From Oreocharis arfaki (lineage: Eukaryota; Chordata; Aves; Passeriformes; Paramythiidae): DNA of 64,000 bases. The stretch covers positions 80,872 to 144,871 of the forward strand of contig VZRR01002786.1 of assembly GCA_013398015.1 (NCBI GenBank), in the 5' to 3' direction. Positions 56,601-64,000 of this stretch are shown in pieces. The position numbers and the translations under genes were made by a program. Position 1 is the stretch's first letter, and the number at the start of each line of letters is the position of its first letter. The notes beneath the pieces were generated by a model. It did not search any database. It had not been told where the DNA came from and worked only from the letters and a program-made list of their open reading frames with translations.

Positions 56601-59033
56601 AGGCTATGAAATTCTCCCTTTGCCCAGGCTGGTAAAGGAACAGTGGCTGTCTCCTGACACACTGTCAGTATGGGGTGATAAAGGCAGCTTCCTGACACTG
56701 GAGCACTTGCTGTCATCTCTCACATGAGCTTATAGACAATATTGGCATGAAATCTATTTTAACCCTAGGCGTTCTGCTGTAAAGCTCCGGCCCTCATCCA
56801 GGCATGACACTGGGCCAGTACCTGCATGATGTAACGTGTTTATGGGGAAAGCAGAGCCCAAGGTCAGCTTGGACCTCCTGCAGGAGGGTGAGAATCAACA
56901 AGCATTCACTTGCAGGCAAGTCACAAAACCTGTCAACATGTTTGCTGACTCATCAAAATTGAAAAGTTTTTGAGGAGAGAGTTCAGTTTTCTGCATTTCT
57001 GATGGGAAGCAGCCAGAGGGCCAAAGGAGATGTGCCTGAACTCTTCCAGCCGCCCACCTTGCTGAGGGCTGCGTGCCAGAGCCTGGCTCCATCATGGGGA
57101 ACTTGGTGATTTCTAGGTCTGGGTCCAAATCATGGTGAAACCAATACTGGCACATCCCAGTGCCCCAGGGAGGGGATCTGCTGCCTCTGCAGAGCTCTCC
57201 TCACTCCCACACAGCTCTTAGTAGGCAGCTGAGATGGCTCCCAGAGGGCAGAAGTTGAAGTGACCATTTCTCCTGAGCTGGACAATGTTCATGCAGTATC
57301 ACTGGGGTAGATTCAGCCCCGCTTCTGGCAATTGTCTTCTCTACCAGGCCTTGCAGCCTGTCTTGCTCTCCAAAGTCATTGCCTTACTTGATCCATGAGA
57401 TTCTGTGCTTCCACAGAGCCCTCAGATTACACTGTGCTGGAGTCCCCTTCACGTTGGAAGCACTCTGGATAAATTCCTCTCCTTGGATTATGTTTTTCTG
57501 AACACCTGGGAGACTTCTTTCTGACAGAGCATGTCTGAGACCTCCAAAAGCTCCTGGGCTTGTTTTGCAAACCCAAGATCTGAGTTTGCTAAGATACACC
57601 AAGGCTGGGGGCTCTTCTTGTTCCTGAGGAAGACTTGGCTGAAGACATGCTTCTAGGACCAGATAGGAGATATTTGTCTTTCTATATCTGCCACCATCTG
57701 CACTCACACTGTTCCCACTGGCTGAGTCATTTATATCTTATTTGTAATTATTTCACCATGTTTCCAGATTGGGGCAAAACTTTTCTGTTCATGCCAAATA
57801 CAGCATGTAAGGGGCCAGTGACACGTCCTCTCTCACTGTGCAGCTGCTCTCAGCTGGAAGGAACAGCTGGGCTGTAAACCCCAATGCAAACCAGGGCAAG
57901 GGATGCTTGGACAGCCAAGGCCTGGGGGGGAGAATGAGGTATGGAAGGTGAGGGGGAGGTTTGCCGGGACTGGTCTCTGTGGTCCTAAAGACCTTGAGCT
58001 GAATATTATTGGTGCGAGACTGGAACTTGTTATGGAACAGGTCATACAGACAAGGGACTGGAAATAATGTAATGACTGGGAAACTGTGCAGGAGGGTGAG
58101 AGGCAAAGAACCACAGAGAAAATCCCATTCTGGCAAGGTGGGCAGAGGGGAGACTGAGGTCTGCTGGTGACAGAGGCAAAGCCTTCCTACAAACACCAAA
58201 AAGATTTCAATGCATCCTCTACATGAAATCTCCTGGCAGGGCAAGCTGAGTCCTGCATTTGTCATTCTTTTAAAATTCTATTCTTTGTCCTTCTTTCCAT
58301 GCTCTTCCTTTTCTTTCTCCAGCACCGAAACACAAAGGCAGAAAGACATAGCTGAAATCTTGCTGCATTGTAGGGGTTGGGGAGCAGAGTGTGAGAGGAC
58401 AAGGGTGGTGACCCTCTGGACTGTTTCTTCTCCAAAGTTTGGTAGCAAAAAAGGGGCAGAAAATGAAACAACCCCCAACACACGAACCTCTCTTTGCCCC
58501 ACAAAACAGTGCTTTAAAATCAGCCAGTCTATAGAGGGAGTGTCCACAAGCTGCACCCTTTCTCTAGAGACCTCCAACTGTTTGGTAACCACAGTCTATT
58601 GCCTCCATTGGTGACTCATCTGCACAAATCTCAATCTCTCCCATGGAGGTGTTCATACAGCTCCTTGCATGACAAAGCATTGGTCTGGATGGCCTCCAGA
58701 TGCAGCCATTCGTTACGTGTCAAAAAATAATCCTGCTGCTGGATATTCTCCACCACAAACCGAGAGGAAGATTGATGCCTACTTGCAAATAAAGGCAGTG
58801 ACAGCGTGGCCCGTGTTGAAGACTCAGCAAGAACAACCAGGTTGTGCCAGGGTTGCAGCAAGAAGGTCACAGCAGAAAGACCACAGCCAAAGAACACAGA
58901 GAGCTGACTGGCATGGCAACTGATATGATGTTGGGAGAGGTATGAAAAGGATCATAAGGTATTTCTGCAGGATAACTCCTTCCTTCTTTTCCTTGACAGG
59001 CATTTCCCAAGTCCAGCTCAATGAGAGGCTCAA
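53620..59033. other. Non-coding sequence, nothing recognised
   Basis: A 5.4-kb stretch without supported genes. AACTTGGTGGC is tandemly repeated near 54800-54821. An AT-rich segment surrounds 54760-54790 (CTTTTAATTAAATG). Frames up to 184 codons (56081-56635, +) have no domains. Confidence 0.55.
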
Positions 59034-59193
59034 AGTGGCCACAGCCCCAAATCTGACAGAGCCCAAGGAGTGTGTGGACAACACTCTCAGGCACAGGGTG
59101 GGATTGCTGGGGTGTCCTGTGCAGGGCCAGGAGCTGGACTCAATGAACTTTGTGGGTCCCTTCCAACTCAGCCTATTTCATCACTCTGTGATC
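59034..59193 (+). mobile_element. CR1 LINE, 3'-end fragment
   Basis: AATCTGACAGAGCCCAAGGA is followed by CTCAGGCACAGGGTGGGATT, TGTGCAGGGCCAGGAGCTGG and CCCTTCCAACTCAGCC, then a decayed terminal repeat (TTCATCACTCTGTGAT). Same subfamily and orientation as 19028-19174, slightly longer. Confidence 0.88.
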
Positions 59194-62100
59194 CTCCAAG
59201 TAGCTCAAGTGGTGGAAAAATGGATCAGAGCCTCAGACATATGGGACATCTCCAGTTGTGTCAAGCAAGTCATGCCAAGCAGGCTGGGAGCAAGGTCCTG
59301 TGGGGTCAAGTAAGCAGGAGCATCAGGTTTGAAGCAGGCAGAAGAGGCCAAGTCCTCATGGGGAAGGGGGTCTGAGTTCATGTGGGAGAGTTGGGAAGAT
59401 GAGACCACAACTGTAGAAAATTCGAGGAGCTCAGGGCAGCATGTTTGCAGAGAGAAAAAAGGAAATTCCTGAACTGTCAAGAGTAACAGAAGCCATGTCC
59501 CGAGCCACCTGCAGATGGGCACTTGGAGATGAAAAAACAGCTGTGAAGTTCAGTGGCTTTGTCCCCAGACTCAGTTGACTGCAGGGACAGGATTCACTGA
59601 GCATGGGTGCTGGGACACCGCACTGTGACAATGCCAAGCAGCAATTGCACTGATTCTGAACAACAAATTGAGGTACTTTCTGCCTCGGGCCATGAGCTGC
59701 TGGGCTGGACTGTGCTGTGCATCAGTTCTATTGGACCAGGAGGTGGAAAGCACCTCAGGAGCACTGTGAAAAGCTCACAGGGCTTTTTCACAGAGCTCAT
59801 GTACCAAAGGTCAGTGCTCCATTTTGGGCCTTGACCAAAAGGTTCAGATGACACTCAGATGCTCTTTCTCCTACATCTTTGCTCAGACATGAATCAAGTG
59901 TAAAAGGTTGGAGAAATAAGCCTGATGGGGTTCCAGGGCTGTTATTTCAGTAGCTTCAGAAAGCATAAAGCCAGCAGTATTGTGCAAAGATGGGACTATG
60001 TGCTGACCAGACCTCTCCTATCAAGCCAGGCCTTCTCTAGGTCGAATCACCAGGTGTTTTTAGGACATAAACTGGAAGAGTTAGAGAAAGAAAATGCAGA
60101 ATATTAAGTTAAAGATGATAAAATAAAAAAAATTAGGTCTGTAGGCCCTTCTCTCCTTGCCCTCTCTGCCCTTCCTTTAGCACTCAGTCACCTTGTGACA
60201 ATCCCTCTCTGTGCACCTAAGAAATCTTGCTCTGCTGTCACCTCTGAGGCCAGGCCGTCAGTCTGTTCCCTGCTTCTCTCAGCATATTCACAGCCTTTCC
60301 TTAGCCATAGTCTCCTTTCCTGGAGATATTTAGGTCCCAATCATGTTTTTCTCCACCCTTCAGCTCTGTCTTACTCCCTTAGGATCATTGTCCCACGTTC
60401 TCCCAGGGGAGGATAAATCTGCTTGTCTTTCCCTTTTTCAAGTAACATGAGGGCAAAGAAGCACAACAGATCCCCTCTGTCACAGACGAGCACCTACAGG
60501 TTGGTGCTCTGGAGATGATTAAAGCTGGGACAGGAGGAGGGAGCTTTCAAGACCTGCTGCCTTTGATGTGGACACAGTGATCCAAAGAGATCTAGGTGCA
60601 GTGGGGCATGCTGCCTGCACCAGCTGGAGTGGGTGCCAGAGCCTTCTGGCAGGGGGGAAGGTGAGGCTCTCTTGAGTGTAGAAGGGCATCTCAGACCTCA
60701 GAGCTGGTACAGGACCCTGCAAGGAGCAGGAAAGTAACCCCAGCAGCCAACATCACGCCAATGTCTCTGTGAGCTTGTAAGGACACTGGCAGTGGAGGGG
60801 AGCCCTGCCCATGAAACCTCTGAGCACCCCCAGCATGAAGGGCACTGTGCATATGTCCAGGGGGGCTTGCTGAAGAAGACAGCCACGGTCACCGTGACTC
60901 TCTTTCAGTGGCTTCCTGCATCCCCAGCTTCCACTATTTGTATATCAGGGCATTAATTCAAACCCAAACATTTCTGCCCTTCCCAGATTTCTGCAGCCTA
61001 TTCAGCACCTTCCACCACTCGTGCACCACATGTGCGTTCATCAGCTTTCACCTTATTACTCACCACCCAGCTGAAGGGGATCTGGACACCAAGCTCTTAG
61101 AGGGCCTTTATGAACTTCCTACTTCATAAACCTCTCTGAGTCATTCTGTGCCTGCCCGACATGGCCAGAGTGTCACCTTATTTCAGAGCTGTGCTGGAAG
61201 CATCGATGCCTGGGCACGGGTCCTGCTTCTCACCAGCAGATGCAGACACTACTGCTCTTGGATTTTTTAAGGACGGGCTCTTTCTAATTTTCACTTTTTA
61301 TTTTGAAACTGCTCACAGCTGTTCCCATATTTTAAAACATTTGTAGACCTGTGCTTAAAATACCTGCAGGGACTCTCAGGAGCAGCCAGTGCAGCGCAGA
61401 AGAGGTTCAGGTTTGCAAGCCTTTAACTCACCATGGGACTACTTGTTCTTTTAAGTTCAGTGCTGGAATGCTTCAAGGTGTTTAAGCAAGGCCAAGGCCA
61501 GGGCATGGGAATGCTGGTCTTTACCAGACTTTGCCTTTAATTGCCTCCATGCCTGCACTCCCCTGCCCCCGCAAAGTGGAGAGATGGGAGCTATGCAGGC
61601 GGCGAAGGAGAAAGGTGAAGGGGAGGAACTGAGCTCCAGCCCTGGGAAAAGCAGGACAAAGTGTAGAGGGCTTTGCAAACACTTGGCATGTGATAAGATG
61701 AGGCACCAATGCACGGAAGCAGTCCCTGGTTATCCTCACAGGCAAACCCAGCAGAGAGGGGCTGGAAGAGGGGTTTACAGAGCCTGGAGAGGACTAGGCA
61801 TTGCTTGGCTGAGATGCTGAGCTCCTGCCGGTGGCAGTCTACTCTCAGAAGCCACTGCCTCCCTGGGCTGAGGTCATTAAAGATGTCACAGAGCTGTTTT
61901 TTAACAGGAGGGGATGTTCAGCTTGGTGCCTGGCTCTGCTCCAAAGGGAATAAAATCACAAAGTCCTTGTGTGCTCCATGTGCAGCTGCAATGTCCAGCA
62001 CCAGGGCCTGGAGGTACGACAGTGCTGGCAGAGGTGTTTTGGGAGGACAAAACAGTCCCTGAATTTTTGTAGTCCTCTGGGGTCCCCATAGACCCAAGGT

Positions 62101-62648
62101 CATGCTGCAAAGTGGAAGGTGGCTGGAGGCAGGTTTGGAGCAGCTTTGGCTGCAGCTCAGAGGGTCTGGAACCTGGGGAGCACTGGACGGCACTTAAATG
62201 CAGCAGAGTGGCCCTGGGGAGGCTGAGGGAGATGGGGGGTTACTGGGTGGCCTCTGGAGTAGGCAGGTCTGCAGATCCTGAGGAGATGGTGGAGAGCAGA
62301 GGGGAAGGCAGGTGGGAGAGGATCATGGGAGGAGTGAGGGTAATTCCTCCTGCCCCGTGGATCCCAGTGGGAGGACATCAGAATGCTGGTGGTGATCCTT
62401 GGTGGCCAAAGCCATCTAAGCTTTTGACCATGGACTCTGTGGGGTGACCTGTCTGTGCTAGCAGTTTTGCAGCATGGACTTGGTGTGATGAACACAAACC
62501 CTGGGTGAGGAGACAGAAACTAGCTGGGGAGGGAAGAAGGATGCAGGGGAAAAGAAGCAGGGGCCCTGGCAGGGTGGGACAGTTTTGGGACACCCCGAAC
62601 TGCTTCTTGCAGGGTGGCTGGTGTGTGGAGCGGAGAGGGTACAGTGGA
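59194..62648. other. Non-coding sequence, nothing recognised
   Basis: No gene or transposon recognised. An A-rich segment (60110-60134) and a pyrimidine-rich stretch (60150-60440) are the only compositional features. 62120-62360 is G-rich. Confidence 0.55.
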
Positions 62649-62685
62649 GGGGACAGGGACAGGCTGGGGGGTGGTGGTGGTGGGG
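62649..62685 (+). repeat. G-rich (TGG)n-containing tract
   Basis: G-runs of 4, 3, 6 and 5 are interspersed with a GGTGGTGGTGG triplet run. Loops of 3, 7 and about 10 bases give a borderline G-quadruplex pattern. Confidence 0.55.
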
Positions 62686-62775
62686 GAATGCGGCCCTGCA
62701 CCTGCAATAACAAGTTCTGGGCACAGGGCCTGACAGCAGGATGGAGGCTGGGCTGGAGTTACAGCCCCCAGGGGA

Positions 62776-62786
62776 GCCCCTGGTGG
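62776..62786 (-). promoter_or_regulatory. Near-match to CTCF core
   Basis: The reverse complement reads CCACCAGGGGC, which fits the CTCF core except for the final base. It is part of a short imperfect palindromic CCCCAGGGGAGCCCCTGG stretch, so base composition may explain it. Confidence 0.25.
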
Positions 62787-63980
62787 CTTGGTGCCCAGGA
62801 AACACCTTGGAGTCAGCCCCCTCTCCACCCAGGAGCTGGGCATGGAGGGGGTCCACCAGCCCCACACCTGCCTGGCTGGGAGCTTGTGTCCCCTGTTCAG
62901 CTGTCTCCGTGCACCCACTCTGTTGCACAGCCCCCAGGATCACCTCTCCCATGAGGAACACCTGCTTCCAAAACTCCTCTGTTTCCCCCTTGTGCTTCAG
63001 GGACCCTATGTGTGACTTTGACCCTGGACACCTTTATGCCCTATGTATCCCCCCCTAAATCTCTCTGTCACATGTGAACTCTGTCCACAGCTTTTCCCTG
63101 CCTGCCCCAAACCTTTCTCTGCTAGCCACCCCCAGCATGAGTTTTGCCCCCCAGTTCAGCCTCCTTGCTGGCTTAATCCCTCCTGCTGCCCTCCCTGCCC
63201 CAAATCCTGACCCTTGTTGCTCCTACTCTAGCTCAGCAGACATTGCTCCCACCATGGCCATGTTGAAACCAACTCATCCCACACCTTTCTCCCAATGACT
63301 CCCTCTCTTCCATCTCCCTCTGTGCTCCCTGGTTTATCCACCACCAAATGTGACCTTCTGAGAGCGTGGGGGCTCATGTTACTTCAGAAATTCCCCCATA
63401 AGTGTATGTTCCAGGCAAGCTCTAGGGACTGTTTGCTAGGTGTCATCTGCACCAATTCTCTAAAAGTGTTTACACTTGCACACCTCAACAGTGTGGCTAT
63501 TGCTTCTCCTGCAACTAACTAGTTAGATGCAGGTTAGATAAAAAGAGGAAGTTAATGGGATTTAGGAGTTAGATCTCACCAATGGGACCTGGGAGCCTAG
63601 TCCAGGATATTTACTTTAAGTATAGATGGTCACAAAGTGCAGATTGTCCCAAGCAGCAGGGGCTCTCCAGGTCATAAGACCAGGAAGATCCAAGTCAGGA
63701 GCCACCTGTGCTGCCTAGAAGTGGGGAGATGGAGCGTGGCAAAGCTTTTGCTTTCGCCTAGATGAGGACAAACAAGAGGAGCAGGGGAATGTGAGAACTG
63801 ATTCGTGCAGCAAGTCAATGCTGAAAATGAGATGGGTCCCTTCCCTCCCTGTGGCAGCTTGTCTTTGCCATAGGAGATGCTGGAGATATGATGAAGCTGG
63901 GGAGGGTCAATCTGCTCAGGTCAGGGGTACTCCAGATGTGGAATTAACAGGGGGTGTTACTCAGTGTCCCCCCAGCATCT
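62787..63980. other. Non-coding, pyrimidine-rich sequence
   Basis: 62880-63350 is markedly C- and T-rich with no recognised element. 63500-63960 is ordinary single-copy sequence. No gene seen. Confidence 0.55.
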
Positions 63981-64000
63981 CTTTTCTTTTCTTTTCTTTT
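63981..64000 (+). repeat. (CTTTT)n microsatellite cut by the window end
   Basis: Four perfect CTTTT units run to the last base, so the true array length is unknown. It could be the A-rich tail of a reverse-strand retroelement lying beyond the window. Confidence 0.85.

Noticed and set aside
58669..58720. GGTCTGGATGGCCTCCAGATG as a CR1 terminal block
   Set aside because: Only about 20 bases are similar, and neither the upstream CR1 body nor the terminal short repeats are present.

Overview
This window looks like intergenic or intronic DNA from a bird, most likely a songbird. The evidence is the repeat content. There are several 3' ends of chicken-repeat-1 (CR1) LINEs, a pair of CR1 reverse-transcriptase-region fragments, and a long terminal repeat (LTR) whose sequence resembles passerine endogenous retrovirus LTRs as I remember them. 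There are none of the SINE/L1 families of mammals. I recognise no protein-coding gene, rRNA or tRNA. Every open reading frame is short, lacks recognisable domains, and is usually mirrored by an equally long frame on the other strand. This is what non-coding DNA of roughly 50% GC gives by chance.

Layout. 1-19000 is mostly single-copy sequence. It holds small tandem duplications, a few AT-rich blocks that could be conserved non-coding elements (3651-4175, 5990-6315, 15525-15800, 17195-17310), a palindromic cluster (12243-12487), a G-rich 13-bp repeat with G-quadruplex potential (17016-17049) and three matches to the CTCF core motif. 19000-23400 is repeat-rich: a CR1 3' end, a 151-bp direct duplication (19437-19587 and 21332-21482) that brackets a 23-bp minisatellite, a reverse-strand CR1, and a longer, older CR1. 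23400-32200 is nearly featureless. 32222-35275 contains a striking inverted repeat: two 456-bp arms about 99% identical, 2.1 kb apart. 35300-42700 is single-copy sequence with an (AAAAT)13 array at 38216 and a small CpG-dense patch holding a perfect 18-bp palindrome (39722-39739).

42838-45115 is the best-resolved structure. A CR1 ORF2 fragment was split by insertion of a solo endogenous-retrovirus LTR (43169-44736), flanked by a 5-bp target-site duplication that differs by one base. The LTR contains a 208-N assembly gap whose two edges are an identical 302-bp sequence. This is almost certainly an unmerged contig overlap, so the true LTR is probably about 1.06 kb. 45116-64000 is again mostly single-copy. 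It has a purine-rich duplicated segment (46697), a (CCCAT)n array (48938), an apparently ancient tRNA-headed SINE with a CR1-type tail (50171-50328), two more CR1 3' ends (53557, 59034), and a (CTTTT)n array cut by the window edge.

No genes can be seen acting together. What can be read here is a history of insertion, duplication and possible gene conversion, with scattered regulatory candidates that would need cross-species alignment to confirm. Repeat identities rest on recall of family consensus sequences, since no database search could be run.
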